A stretch of 64,000 bases of DNA from Telluria aromaticivorans (GTDB lineage: Bacteria > Pseudomonadota > Gammaproteobacteria > Burkholderiales > Burkholderiaceae_D). Where the stretch lies: positions 310,001 to 374,000 of the forward strand of contig NZ_JABAIV010000001.1 of the NCBI RefSeq assembly GCF_013003915.1. The letters are read 5' to 3'. A program made the translations under genes and the position numbers. Positions 8,712 to 18,353 of this stretch are shown here, in pieces. The notes beneath the pieces were generated by a model, which saw only the letters and a program-made list of their open reading frames with translations, searched no databases and had not been told where the DNA came from. Position 1 is the stretch's first letter, and each line of letters begins with the position of its first letter.

Positions 8712-10790
8712 TCAGTTGCCGCGTACTTCGAAGCGGCTGGTGGACACGGCCTTGCCGGCGGCGTCCACCAGCTCCAGCCAGTGCCCGCCCAGCGCCGGCT
8801 GCCAGGCCACCGGGGCCGAGGCCGCACCGGCATCCTGGCCATCCAGCCGCCAGCGATGCCCGTGCACGCCCTGGGCCTGGAACACTACCCGTTCGACCGC
8901 ATCGGGAATGTCCGGGTCGCGCGCCAGGATGCTGCCGTCGATCGGATAGACGATCTTCGGCGTGCGCTGGCCGGCCGGCACGGCTTCGACCAGCGCCGTC
9001 TCGGTTCCGCTCAAGAACCATTCTTCGCGCGCCGGCTCATGGGCCGGCGCATACGCCACTTTGCGCCTTACCAGACCCGCCGGCGCCGCGCGCCGGGCGC
9101 CGGGCGCATCGCGGTGCAGGTAATCCATCAGGTCGCGCCACACCGGCGCCGCCCCGGAGACGCCCGACACGTCCCACATCGGCTGCCCGTTGAAATTACC
9201 CACCCAGACGCCGACGGTAAAACGGGTCGAATAGCCGATGCACCAGTTGTCGCGCATGTCCTTGCTGGTGCCGGTCTTCACTGCGCTCCAGTAGGGGGTG
9301 GCGAGATCGTTGCGCAGGCCAAAGGCAGGGCTGCGCGCGCCGCGGTCGGACAGGATGTCGCCGACCACGAAGGCTGACGCCTGGTCGACCACCGGGGTGA
9401 GCGTCGTCGCCTCGCGTGGGCGCAGCGTCACCGTGCCATGGCGACCACCATTGGCCAGCGTGCGGTAGGCATTCGCCAGCTCGAGCAGCGTCACGTCGCC
9501 CGATCCGAGCGCCAGCGACGGCCCGTAGAAATCCGCGTCTTCGGTCAGGGTCGTAATGCCCAGCTGCTGCAGCCGCGCATGGAAGCGCTCGACGCCGGTC
9601 ATCAACAAGGTGCGCACTGCCGGGACGTTCAGCGAACTGGCCAGGCTGGTGCGCACGCTGGCATATCCCTTGAACGAGCGGTCGTAATTCTGCGGCACGT
9701 AGGAGCCGCTGCCGGCCGCGATGTCGACCGGGCTGTCGTCCAATAGCGAGGCGGCGGTCAGCAGGCGCCGTTCGATCGCCAGCGCGTACAGGAAAGGCTT
9801 CAGCGTGGATCCAGCCTGGCGCGGCGCCAGTACGCCATCGACTTCGCCGTGGCCGGTATTGGCGACCCAGGCCAGCAGCTCGCCGCTGGCATTGTCGATC
9901 ACGATCACGGCGCCGTCCCCGACATTGCGGTCGGCCAGTTCGCGCACGTGGCGGCGCAGCGCATCGACGGCAGCGCCCTGCACACCCGCATCGAGGGTCG
10001 TGCGCACGCTGGCGCCGGCTCTGCCCAGCAACTTGCGCCAGGCCAGCGGTGCCACCGGTTTCGGCTGCCCGGCGGGCCGGGCCAGCGCCACGGCGGCGCG
10101 CCATTCGATCGCGGGGCAACCGGTGCCCGCTTTCAGTTCCAGCGCCAGCCTGCAGGCCCGCTGCGCAACCACCCGGGGTGCCGCCGAGGGGGCACGCAGC
10201 AAGGCGGCCAGGATGCTGGACTCCGCCACGTCCAGCCCCGAGGGCGCCTTGCCGAACAGCGCGCGCGATGCCGCGCCGATGCCCTGCAGCTCGCCCCGGA
10301 AGCCGGCCAGGTTCAGGTAGGCTTCGAGGATCTGCTGCTTGGACCAGCCGGCCTCGATCTCGCGCGCCGCCAGCGCCTGGTCGAATTTCTGGCGCCAGTT
10401 GCGGCCCTTGTTCGAAGCGCGCAATTCGGAATCCAGCAGACCGGCCAGCTGCATCGTGATGGTCGAGGCGCCGCGCGGGCGCTCGCGGAACAGATTGTCC
10501 CAGGCGGCCTGGCCAGCGGCGCGCAGGTCGATGCCGCCATGTTCCATGAAGCGGCTGTCTTCGGCCTGCAGCACCGCCGCGCCGAGCGCCGGCGACATAT
10601 CCGCCAGCGCTACCCAGGAAGCGCGCCGGGTGCGCATGTCGACACGGACCGATTCGAGCGCCACGCCATGGCGGTCCAGCAGGTGCGCCTCGGACGGCTG
10701 CCATGCCGCCCTCACCTGCTCCGGCGTCGGCGCGGCTGCACAGGCCAGGCCAGGTGCCAGCAGAAGGGCCAGGAAAACACACCGCATCAC
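8712..10790 (-). CDS. pbpC: Penicillin-binding protein 1C
   Basis: This bifunctional peptidoglycan synthase of 692 residues is slightly shorter than the E. coli form (770). An N-terminal hydrophobic segment (residues 4-19) anchors or exports it. The glycosyltransferase domain shows Glu77-Asp-x-x-Phe-x-x-His and Arg-Gly-Ala-Ser-Thr-Ile-Thr-Met-Gln near 106-114. The transpeptidase domain shows Ser328-x-x-Lys331 (nucleophile), Ser386-Leu-Asn and Lys-Thr-Gly-Thr at 505-508. A C-terminal PBP1C domain follows. The start is either GTG 10790 or ATG 10787; both overlap the end of the macroglobulin gene. The pairing of pbpC with an alpha-2-macroglobulin is a well-known conserved operon, thought to couple protease trapping to envelope repair. 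Confidence 0.93.
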   Translation of the reverse strand: MMRCVFLALLLAPGLACAAAPTPEQVRAAWQPSEAHLLDRHGVALESVRVDMRTRRASWVALADMSPALGAAVLQAEDSRFMEHGGIDLRAAGQAAWDNLFRERPRGASTITMQLAGLLDSELRASNKGRNWRQKFDQALAAREIEAGWSKQQILEAYLNLAGFRGELQGIGAASRALFGKAPSGLDVAESSILAALLRAPSAAPRVVAQRACRLALELKAGTGCPAIEWRAAVALARPAGQPKPVAPLAWRKLLGRAGASVRTTLDAGVQGAAVDALRRHVRELADRNVGDGAVIVIDNASGELLAWVANTGHGEVDGVLAPRQAGSTLKPFLYALAIERRLLTAASLLDDSPVDIAAGSGSYVPQNYDRSFKGYASVRTSLASSLNVPAVRTLLMTGVERFHARLQQLGITTLTEDADFYGPSLALGSGDVTLLELANAYRTLANGGRHGTVTLRPREATTLTPVVDQASAFVVGDILSDRGARSPAFGLRNDLATPYWSAVKTGTSKDMRDNWCIGYSTRFTVGVWVGNFNGQPMWDVSGVSGAAPVWRDLMDYLHRDAPGARRAAPAGLVRRKVAYAPAHEPAREEWFLSGTETALVEAVPAGQRTPKIVYPIDGSILARDPDIPDAVERVVFQAQGVHGHRWRLDGQDAGAASAPVAWQPALGGHWLELVDAAGKAVSTSRFEVRGN

Positions 10791-13700
10791 GGCCCCACGA
10801 CCACCGTCGCGTTGGGCGACTCGCCGAACATCTCCGGGTTGTACATGGCCTCGACCCGTGTCGGCGGCAGGCTGAAACGTCCTTCGTTATTCAGCCGCAC
10901 CGTGTACTCGATGCTCCATTTTCCTTTTGGTACCCAGGAATAATAGGCGCGGAAAGCGCCGGCGGTGCGCTCCTCGAAATCGGGCAGGACCCAGCCGCGC
11001 CGGGCTTCGCCTGCGGTGGCGATGCGGGAATCGCCGCCCAGCCCCGTACCGAGGATACTGGCGCTGGCGGGAATCGGGTCGTCCACCACGACCCAGCTCA
11101 TGTCGGCCTGGGCATCGAGTTCGAGCCGCACGCGGTAGACGTCGCCGCGCGTCCAGCTCCCTGCCGCCTTGCGCTCGACCGGCGTGACCGTGCGCGTGAT
11201 GCGGTAGCCGCTCGACACAGGCGCCTTGAGTGGAACCGCGGCCAGGCTCTGCACGGTGGCCCAGGGCTTGCCGGTCCCCTCGTGGCGGATGGCGAGCGGT
11301 GCGGCCTGCTGCGGCCAACCCTGCAGCACGGTTGCCGGCACGGCACCGCGCCAGTCCTGGCCGGCCAGCTGCACGCGGCTCATGCCGGTGACCGGCGTCG
11401 CTTCGAATTTCGCCGAGAACTTCTGCATCGCCAGGGCGCCCCATGCATTGGCCAGCGTGGTGTTCCAGCGTCCTTTCTGCTGGCGCCCCAGGGTGCCGCG
11501 CGCCAGGCGCCCCATGTCGCCCTGCCAGCCGGCGTCGTCCAGCATCGCCAGCAGCAGGCGGTTGGCATTCACGTCGGGCGAGGCCATCATCCACCACCAG
11601 TCGTCGCTGCGCTCGGTCGAAAAGCCCATGGTCGTGCCCTGCAGGTTCAAGCGTGCCCGCAAGATCCCGTGGGCCTGCGCCAGCAGTTCGGCGTGATTCT
11701 CGAGCTCCGGCGAGCGCTGCAGGATCAGGTACCAGTCGATGACGCCAGACGTCGGCCACGAGTTCGGCTCGATGCGAAAGGACTGCAGCCAGGCCTGGCG
11801 TACCGGCTGGCGCCGCGACAGCGCCTCCAGCGCGGACAGCTTGCGCACCGCCAGTTCGCCGGTGCGCAAGCCACTGCCGCGCGTGACGCGGCCCTCGACA
11901 AAGGCGACCAGCGCGCCTTCCATGCGCTCGCGCCCGTCGTCGGGAATGGCGTAGCCCGCTTCCGCCGTCACCGACAGCACATAGGCGGTCAATGCATCGT
12001 CGCCCTGGCGCATGGTCGGGAAGTATTTGAGCATGCCGTCGCCGTCGAGGTGGGCCGGCAGCGTCGCCGCCACGGCCCGCCACATCGCGGCGTCGCCCAA
12101 GGCCACCGACTTCGAGGTGCGCTGCTCGAAGCAGGTGTAGGGATAAGCCGCCATGTAGTCGCGCACGCCGGCCAGGCTGCCGGCCAGCTTCGGCGTGAAG
12201 GTGGTGCGCACGCCGCCCTTGCCGGGCAGTGCATCGGCCGGTCGCTCCACCGTCATTGTCTTGGGTCCGTCGACCTGCAGCAGCGTGGCCTGCCAGGTGC
12301 GCACCGGCACGGCTTCGGCGACGGCCTGGGTGACGCGCAGGCTGTCACGAACGATTCCAGCCACTGCATCGACCTGCCAGCGCAGTCCCTTCGCCTGCGG
12401 TACCGTGACATCCCACCCGATTTCACGCGCCGCTCCCGGCTCCAGCGAGATCGTTTGCGGTGGCAGCGCCCTTGCCGCGTCCTGGTCGGCACCCATGCTG
12501 GCAGAAAGGGTGATGCGCTGCGGGGTCGCCGATGCATTGCGCACGGTGAACCCCGCGCGCAGGCGGTCGCCCTCGCGCACCAGCGACGGCAGGCCGGAGA
12601 GCAGCATCAGGTCCTGGGTGGAGCGGATATCGCTGGAACCGGTGCCGAACATCCCGGCGCCGGCGCTGGCGATGGCGACAATCCGGAAACCCGTCAGCGA
12701 GTCGTTCAGCTGCACCGGCATCTCGGCCTCGCCGTTCGCATCCAGTACGACCTTGCCCTTCCAGGCCAGCAGCGTATCGAACAGCTCGCGGCTGGCGCCG
12801 CGGCCACCACCGCCGCCATGCGGCACCGACTTGCGCCCGAAATGGCGCTTGCCGACCACCAGCATCTGGGCCGTGGAGGTTTCGACCTGCTGGCTACGCG
12901 GGCGCATCATGGCCTCCAGCAGCTTCCAGCTCTCGTTGGGCATCAGTTCGAGCAGGCCGGTATCGACGGCCGCCAGCGCAATCTCCGCGCCAAGCGGCAG
13001 CGGTTTGCCGTCGGCACGCGTCACCTTCACCCGCACGCCGGCGCGCTCGCGCACCTTGTAGACCTGGCGGTCGGGAACAACCTGCACTTTGAGTTCATGC
13101 GCGGCCCAGCCGACCTTGACATCCGCGATGCCCAGCTTGTAGGCGGGCTTGCCGAGGTCCACCAGCGCGGTCGGCTTCACGCCCGCCACGCGCCCGCGCA
13201 CGACAAGTGCGGACACGTAGACGTTCGGCGCATAGCTGGCCTTGACCGGTATCGAGACGGTCGGGTCCTTGGCCGACAGCCTGCGCACATAGGTGTCCAG
13301 GATGCCTTCACGCTCGACCGACACCAGCACCGTCGCCTCGCGGAAGGGCGAACGCACCTGGAACACTGCATTCTCGCCGGGTTCGAAGCGCGGCTTCGCC
13401 GGCAGCAGGTCGATGCGGTCGTTGTCGGAGACGTCGAACCAGGCGTCGCGCTTGCCGGCCACCCAGATTTCCTGCCTGGTGACGGATGCGCGCCCATCGG
13501 CGTCCAGCACTCGCGCACGCAGGATGATGTTGCCTTCGCCAGGCGCGCCGACCTCGCACAGCAGCAGCCCCCGCGCGTCGGTGCGGCCGTTGCAGGCGCC
13601 TTCGATGCGCTTGATCTCGCTGCTCGACTCGTAGGCATAGAAGCCACCGACCAGCCGGCGCCGGTGCGTGGTGGTGTCGCGCCGGAAGAAATCGACCGTC

Positions 13701-16432
13701 GCTTCGACACCGGCAGCGGGCCTGCCGTCCACTTTTGCTACCGCCACCTGGAACTTCAGTTTTTCCGTGGTTCTCGACTCGCCGGTCCTGATGCCGACGG
13801 CGACTGCGGCCGGCCACAGGGGCACCCGGGTAGACGCGCTCAGGGTCTCGCCGTTGGCGTCCTGCCAACTGAGTTCCGCCAGCAGGCTGCGCGGGCGATC
13901 CAGCTGCGGCAGGTCCGGCACCGTGATGCGCGCGGCCCCGGCCCGGTCCAGTGCCAGGCGCTGGGTCCGCGGCGCCTCGCCCTGGCGCACAGCTTCGGCA
14001 GGCGCGTCATCTTCGCCTGCCTCCGCCTCGACGTCGTCCTCCCGGTCGCCTTCGCCGAAGCCGTACTGCCCCAGCTGCTCGACGCCCTCGCGCACGTCGC
14101 CGCCGCCAAAGATAAAGCCTTCGAAGCCATCGAAGCCGGTGTCGCCGGGCTGGAGCACCGTGCGCAGGGTCACCGGCGCCAGCCCGGCCGGGCCGCCATT
14201 CAGGTAATTCACCTGGGCGTCGATGGTCACGGCGCGCGGCGCCACCGCCGGCGCGGCCGGCGGCTTGAGGATGGCCTTCATGGTCGGCACCCGGAACTGC
14301 TCGACCCGGAACTCGCCCGCCACCTGCCCGCCGACCATCACCTGGTAGCTGCCCAGTTTGGAATCAGGCGGGATGGTCCACTCGCCGTGGGCCTGGCCGC
14401 CGGCGTCCCAGCGAAGTGGCAGCGCGAGCTTGTCGCCGCTGCCCTGGTGCACAAGCCAGGCCTGGGCCGGCACCGCCACGCGCTCCGGCGGCTCGTCCCC
14501 AGGTTCCTGCTGCACGCGTTTCGGTGCGCGCTCCCTGGTGCCCACCAGGGCAATCCCTGCAGGGGTGCGGCGGCGCAGGAAGTGCTTCATGTGGACGGTC
14601 TCGCCGGCGCGCAGCAGCGTACGGTCGAACACGGTAGCGACCAGGCGGGAATCGTCGTCGAGGCCGCCCTGCGCGAGCCGGAAGCGCCAGGGCTCGATGC
14701 CCTGCTGCCAGCTCGAGAGCGTAAACGTGAAGTCGTCGCCGCTGCGGGCGCTGACGAACAGGTTGTCGCCGCATCGTGCCCGCGCCAGCCCTGTGCGGAT
14801 GTGGGCGATGCCATCCGGGCCGGTGACGCCGCTCCACAGCAGCTTGCCGGCGCAGTCGCGCACCGCTACCTGCGCCCTCGCCACCGGGCGGCCCTTGTCG
14901 AGCGAGGTCACCCACACCAGCGACGACACGGCGCCGCGCTTGAGGTGGGCCGCCATGTTGGTGACCAGGGCGGCGCTGCGTACATAGGCGGTGCGGCCCT
15001 TGTCGTTGATCGCCTTGCCCAGCAAGGGGCTGGACAGTTCCACCACGTAGAAGCCGTGCTTGCGCAGCGGGATCCCGATGACTTCGAAGGCGCGCCGCCC
15101 CTGCGGCCTGGGCAGGGCGAAACGCTCGATGCTGCCCGCGGCCTTGGGGCCGAGGATCGATTCCTGCAGCGCCTTCCCGTACTGCTCCGACTGGTTCCAC
15201 GGCTCGCTGCCGTAGGCATTGAGCTTGCCGAGCCAGGCGAGGATGTCGGCTTCGCGCTCAACCCGCAGGCTGCCGCCACTGCTGGTGCTGCGGACAGCAA
15301 GGGCAAGCGCCGGCTCGACGTTGCGCACCGTGACCGGCAGCATGCGGTCGCCCTTGGCTTCGATGATGCCGAAGGGCGCGGCGAACTTTACCAATGGCGG
15401 CTGGCGGTCGACCCGCAGGCTCAGGCGCTTTCTCGGCACCGCCAGGCTGCGCCCCGCGTCGTCGCGCAACTCCCCAGGCACCCGCAACTGCAGCGTGGAC
15501 TGTTCGGCAAATGGCCCTGTGAAAGTCACGGAGCTGGCGAACCCGCTTTTTGCTTCGTCGTCGAATTGCGGCAGGTGACGCTTGCCGCTGGATTCTTCCA
15601 GGACCAGTGCGCGCAGGTGGTCGACGGCAACCGGCGCGCTGAACGTCAGGTGTACCGGCCTGAATGGCACGCAACCGGCGCGCGCATTGGTGCGCTCGCA
15701 GCGCATCAGCAGGCGGAATTCCGGACGCGTATGGAAGGCCAGCTCCTGGTCCTGGCTGGTGGCGATGCCGTTGGGCGCGGCAATGCCCCTGCCCCACACC
15801 AGGCTGATGTCGCTGTCGGCCGGCAGCGTGCGCCGGCACTGCAGCGCGACGACCGGCGCCTTGAGATGGCGATGGCGGGCCAGCAGCCGTTCGCGTTCTT
15901 CCCCCGCCAGCAGCCGCACGCCGATCTTTTCGTTGATGCCCTCCGCGCGGCACCAGGCGTGACGCTCAATCGAGGCGGGTGTGGCAGCTGCATCCAGCGC
16001 CAGCAGGAAGACCTGGTGCTCGTCGATCCCGCTGTCGTCCTCGCGCGGCTGCACGCGGACCACGGCCGGGCCGCCGGTGTTCAAGGCGAAGCTGCGTTCG
16101 CCCGCCAGCGCCTGGCCCGCGAGGTCGCGCGCGTCGGCACGCAAGGTGAAGCGGCAGGCCGTCGCACCCGGTAGGTCGCGCTCGAAATCGTAGCTCCAGG
16201 TGGCCGTGTCGATCCAGCGCCCCGCGCCTTTGGCGGGACAGTCGACTTCGAAGGGCATCGGCGCACGCGGGTCGCCGAAGGCGGCCATGGGCGCGGAAAA
16301 GCGCGCCGTGACCTGGCGCACGGACTTGACCTGTCCGGTGGGATGGAAGGCCTCGACCGTGGTCTGCGCCCACGCGGGCAGGGCGGAAAGGCACATGGCC
16401 AGCAGCACAAGGGATAGTTTCGGCACGCGCAT
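10787..16432 (-). CDS. Bacterial alpha-2-macroglobulin with intact thioester
   Basis: This giant 1881-residue periplasmic protease trap is a little longer than E. coli YfhM (1653). It has a Sec signal peptide ending near Ala-Trp-Ala. The Met-Cys context does not fit a lipobox, so unlike YfhM it may be soluble. Many MG (fibronectin-like) domains follow. The bait region probably lies in the Gly/Asp/Glu-rich stretch around residues 770-815, which is acidic and low-complexity, though this assignment is inferred. The thioester motif is intact at Cys1434-Phe-Glu-Gln1437, followed by a helical thioester domain and a receptor-like C-terminal domain. The stop overlaps the start of pbpC, so both are translated from one message. 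A perfect TTGACA (minus strand) lies about 110 bp upstream. Confidence 0.92.
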   Translation of the reverse strand: MRVPKLSLVLLAMCLSALPAWAQTTVEAFHPTGQVKSVRQVTARFSAPMAAFGDPRAPMPFEVDCPAKGAGRWIDTATWSYDFERDLPGATACRFTLRADARDLAGQALAGERSFALNTGGPAVVRVQPREDDSGIDEHQVFLLALDAAATPASIERHAWCRAEGINEKIGVRLLAGEERERLLARHRHLKAPVVALQCRRTLPADSDISLVWGRGIAAPNGIATSQDQELAFHTRPEFRLLMRCERTNARAGCVPFRPVHLTFSAPVAVDHLRALVLEESSGKRHLPQFDDEAKSGFASSVTFTGPFAEQSTLQLRVPGELRDDAGRSLAVPRKRLSLRVDRQPPLVKFAAPFGIIEAKGDRMLPVTVRNVEPALALAVRSTSSGGSLRVEREADILAWLGKLNAYGSEPWNQSEQYGKALQESILGPKAAGSIERFALPRPQGRRAFEVIGIPLRKHGFYVVELSSPLLGKAINDKGRTAYVRSAALVTNMAAHLKRGAVSSLVWVTSLDKGRPVARAQVAVRDCAGKLLWSGVTGPDGIAHIRTGLARARCGDNLFVSARSGDDFTFTLSSWQQGIEPWRFRLAQGGLDDDSRLVATVFDRTLLRAGETVHMKHFLRRRTPAGIALVGTRERAPKRVQQEPGDEPPERVAVPAQAWLVHQGSGDKLALPLRWDAGGQAHGEWTIPPDSKLGSYQVMVGGQVAGEFRVEQFRVPTMKAILKPPAAPAVAPRAVTIDAQVNYLNGGPAGLAPVTLRTVLQPGDTGFDGFEGFIFGGGDVREGVEQLGQYGFGEGDREDDVEAEAGEDDAPAEAVRQGEAPRTQRLALDRAGAARITVPDLPQLDRPRSLLAELSWQDANGETLSASTRVPLWPAAVAVGIRTGESRTTEKLKFQVAVAKVDGRPAAGVEATVDFFRRDTTTHRRRLVGGFYAYESSSEIKRIEGACNGRTDARGLLLCEVGAPGEGNIILRARVLDADGRASVTRQEIWVAGKRDAWFDVSDNDRIDLLPAKPRFEPGENAVFQVRSPFREATVLVSVEREGILDTYVRRLSAKDPTVSIPVKASYAPNVYVSALVVRGRVAGVKPTALVDLGKPAYKLGIADVKVGWAAHELKVQVVPDRQVYKVRERAGVRVKVTRADGKPLPLGAEIALAAVDTGLLELMPNESWKLLEAMMRPRSQQVETSTAQMLVVGKRHFGRKSVPHGGGGGRGASRELFDTLLAWKGKVVLDANGEAEMPVQLNDSLTGFRIVAIASAGAGMFGTGSSDIRSTQDLMLLSGLPSLVREGDRLRAGFTVRNASATPQRITLSASMGADQDAARALPPQTISLEPGAAREIGWDVTVPQAKGLRWQVDAVAGIVRDSLRVTQAVAEAVPVRTWQATLLQVDGPKTMTVERPADALPGKGGVRTTFTPKLAGSLAGVRDYMAAYPYTCFEQRTSKSVALGDAAMWRAVAATLPAHLDGDGMLKYFPTMRQGDDALTAYVLSVTAEAGYAIPDDGRERMEGALVAFVEGRVTRGSGLRTGELAVRKLSALEALSRRQPVRQAWLQSFRIEPNSWPTSGVIDWYLILQRSPELENHAELLAQAHGILRARLNLQGTTMGFSTERSDDWWWMMASPDVNANRLLLAMLDDAGWQGDMGRLARGTLGRQQKGRWNTTLANAWGALAMQKFSAKFEATPVTGMSRVQLAGQDWRGAVPATVLQGWPQQAAPLAIRHEGTGKPWATVQSLAAVPLKAPVSSGYRITRTVTPVERKAAGSWTRGDVYRVRLELDAQADMSWVVVDDPIPASASILGTGLGGDSRIATAGEARRGWVLPDFEERTAGAFRAYYSWVPKGKWSIEYTVRLNNEGRFSLPPTRVEAMYNPEMFGESPNATVVVGP

Positions 16433-16814
16433 CGTCTCTCCACCAAAGCTGCCAACGAGCTTGCCAAGCTAAATCAGCGTGCAAGGGACGCGCTTGGCGA
16501 AGGTCAACAGGTCCCCGGAGTGTGTCGGGAGCGTATGTTTTTGTCAACGCTGCAACAAGGGTCTGATCCAGATCATGTGGCTTGCATGAGCTGCCTCAGT
16601 CAAAGCGTCATACACCGTATCGTTGGCCGCATGCCATACGCATTTCCACTTAGTTGCATATCTAACTATTTGCTGGTACAACAACTACTGCGTATGCACG
16701 CGTTCAAAAAGGATCTCTCCGAGAGTCATCATGGCCAATTAGGTGGCCCATAAGGTGGCCTGCCTTGCGCGCACTGCTCGCCAAACTTATAAACGAGGTT
16801 AGAGGAAGACACCG
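16433..16814. promoter_or_regulatory. Divergent intergenic region with an inverted repeat at 16651-16668
   Basis: These 382 bp separate the macroglobulin gene (minus) from tctC (plus) and are clearly AT-richer than the flanking genes. I see no convincing gene; a short open frame at 16520-16753 has no Shine-Dalgarno sequence. On the minus strand a perfect -35 TTGACA maps to 16542-16547, but the matching -10 is weak. Near the tctC side, TAGTT (16651-16655) and AACTA (16664-16668) form an 18-bp inverted repeat with an AT-rich centre. This resembles a dimeric repressor operator of the MarR kind (inference). tctC has a good AGAGGAAG ribosome-binding site just before ATG 16815. Confidence 0.4.
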
Positions 16815-17789
16815 ATGAAAACCACATTCTTGCGCACCGTCGCAGCCATCGCCCTGCTCGGCAGCGCAATGGCCCATGCCCAGAACTACCCGACGAGGAC
16901 CATCACCATGATCGTGCCGTTCGCCGCCGGCGGACCGACCGACACGGTGGCGCGCCTGGTCGCCCAGTCGATGGGCAATACGCTCAAGCAGCAGATCATC
17001 ATCGAGAACGTTGGCGGCGCCGGCGGCACCATCGGCGCTGCGCGCGTGGCCAAGGCCACGCCGGACGGGTACACGCTGTTCCTGCACCACATCGGCCAGT
17101 CGACCGCCCCGGGCCTGTACCGCAAGCTGAGCTATAACGCGATCGACAGCTTCGAGCCGGTCGGCCTGATCACCGACGTTCCGATGACCCTGGTCGCCAA
17201 GAAAGATTTCCCGGCCAAGGACCTCAAGGAACTGCTCGCCTACGTAAAAGCCAACAAGACCAAGGTCACCTACGCCAACGCCGGCCTGGGTTCGGCCTCG
17301 CACCTGTGCGGCATGCTGCTCCAGACGGCGATCGGCGTCGACCTGACTACCGTGCCTTATAAAGGCACCGGGCCGGCCATGAACGACCTGCTGGGCGGCC
17401 AGGTGGACATCATGTGCGACCAGACCACCAACACCACCAGCCAGATCAAGGGCGGCAAGATCAAGGTCTACGGCGTCACCACCAAGACCCGCCTGGCCTC
17501 GATGCCCGACGTCCCGACCATGAACGAAGCCGGCGTGCCGGGCTTCGAAGTCGCCGTCTGGCATGGCATGTACGCGCCGAAGGGCACGCCGAAGCCAGTC
17601 ATCGACACCCTGTCGAACGCCCTGCGCACCGCCCTGAAAGACCCGGTCGTGAAGCAGCGCTTCGCCGACCTCGGCACCGAACCCGTGGCCGATGCCCGTG
17701 CCCGCCCGGAAGCCCTGAAGGCGCACCTGAAGTCCGAGATCGACCGCTGGGGCCCGATCATCACCAAGGCCGGCCAGTACGCGGATTAA
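16815..17789 (+). CDS. tctC: Tripartite tricarboxylate transporter, periplasmic binding protein (Bug/TctC family)
   Basis: This 324-residue solute-binding protein has a signal peptide cleaved after Ala-His-Ala near residue 22. The mature protein has the Bug-family fold. Hallmarks are Ile-Val-Pro-Phe-Ala-Ala-Gly-Gly-Pro-Thr-Asp near residues 34-44 (ligand loop), a Gly-Gly-Ala-Gly-Gly segment near 67, the Ala-Thr-Pro-Asp-Gly-Tyr-Thr-Leu motif near 79-86, and Val-Pro-Tyr-Lys-Gly-Thr-Gly-Pro near 177. Betaproteobacteria carry many Bug paralogues, most without membrane partners. Here the complete tctB and tctA follow, so it very likely feeds this transporter. The ligand is a carboxylate such as citrate, but the sequence does not identify it. 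No tctDE two-component genes are adjacent. Confidence 0.93.
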   Translation: MKTTFLRTVAAIALLGSAMAHAQNYPTRTITMIVPFAAGGPTDTVARLVAQSMGNTLKQQIIIENVGGAGGTIGAARVAKATPDGYTLFLHHIGQSTAPGLYRKLSYNAIDSFEPVGLITDVPMTLVAKKDFPAKDLKELLAYVKANKTKVTYANAGLGSASHLCGMLLQTAIGVDLTTVPYKGTGPAMNDLLGGQVDIMCDQTTNTTSQIKGGKIKVYGVTTKTRLASMPDVPTMNEAGVPGFEVAVWHGMYAPKGTPKPVIDTLSNALRTALKDPVVKQRFADLGTEPVADARARPEALKAHLKSEIDRWGPIITKAGQYAD

Positions 17790-17884
17790 GTTCGCGCACC
17801 CGGCCGGTTGAAGCAACACCGCCGCGCGGCGCCCCAGGCCCGCGCGGCATTCCCATATAAACAACAAGCAACAAGGGGCTCGCA

Positions 17885-18349
17885 GTGACTTCCATCGTCC
17901 GCCATCCACAGAATTTCTGGATCGGCATTATTTTCCTGTTCGTCGGCCTCGCCGCCATTTACTTCGGCTGGGAACACGATATGGGCACCGCCGGCCGCAT
18001 GGGCCCGGCCTATTTCCCGTCCGTTCTCGGCGCGCTGCTCGCGCTCGTCGGGGCCGCCAACCTGGTCCGCTCCTTCATCGGGCATGGCGAACGCATCGGC
18101 AAGTTCCACGTCCGAAATATCGTCATCATCCTGGCCGCGGTGCTGCTGTTTGGCGCCCTGATGCGCACCGCAGGCCTGGCCGTCGCCGCCTTCGTGCTGG
18201 TCATGCTGAGCGCCTGGGCCAGCCCCAAGTTCCGTCTCAAAAACACGCTGATGCTTGCGGTCGGCCTGACTTTATTCGCCGCGGTGCTGTTCGTGAAGGT
18301 ACTCGGCTTGCCGATGCCGATCCTCGGCCCCTGGCTGTCCGGAGCTTAA
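17885..18349 (+). CDS. tctB: Tripartite tricarboxylate transporter, small membrane subunit TctB
   Basis: This 154-residue integral membrane protein has about four to five transmembrane helices and is the usual small subunit between TctC and TctA. The start is GTG at 17885, preceded by AAGGGG at a good distance. A conserved Gly-Pro-Ala-Tyr-Phe-Pro motif near residues 40-45 is typical of TctB. It lies 95 bp after tctC and 4 bp before tctA, so tctB and tctA are almost certainly co-translated. Confidence 0.9.
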   Translation: MTSIVRHPQNFWIGIIFLFVGLAAIYFGWEHDMGTAGRMGPAYFPSVLGALLALVGAANLVRSFIGHGERIGKFHVRNIVIILAAVLLFGALMRTAGLAVAAFVLVMLSAWASPKFRLKNTLMLAVGLTLFAAVLFVKVLGLPMPILGPWLSGA

Positions 18350-18353
18350 ACAC

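Noticed and set aside
10703-16174. A 1823-codon open frame on the plus strand, antisense to the macroglobulin gene
   Set aside because: Its first codon position lies opposite the wobble base of the sense gene. In a high-GC gene the wobble base is almost never A or T, so stops are rare there by composition alone. The translation is low-complexity His/Gln/Arg-rich and matches no fold.
16520-16753. A 77-codon ORF in the gap before tctC
   Set aside because: No ribosome-binding site, no membrane or domain character, and AT-rich promoter-like sequence.
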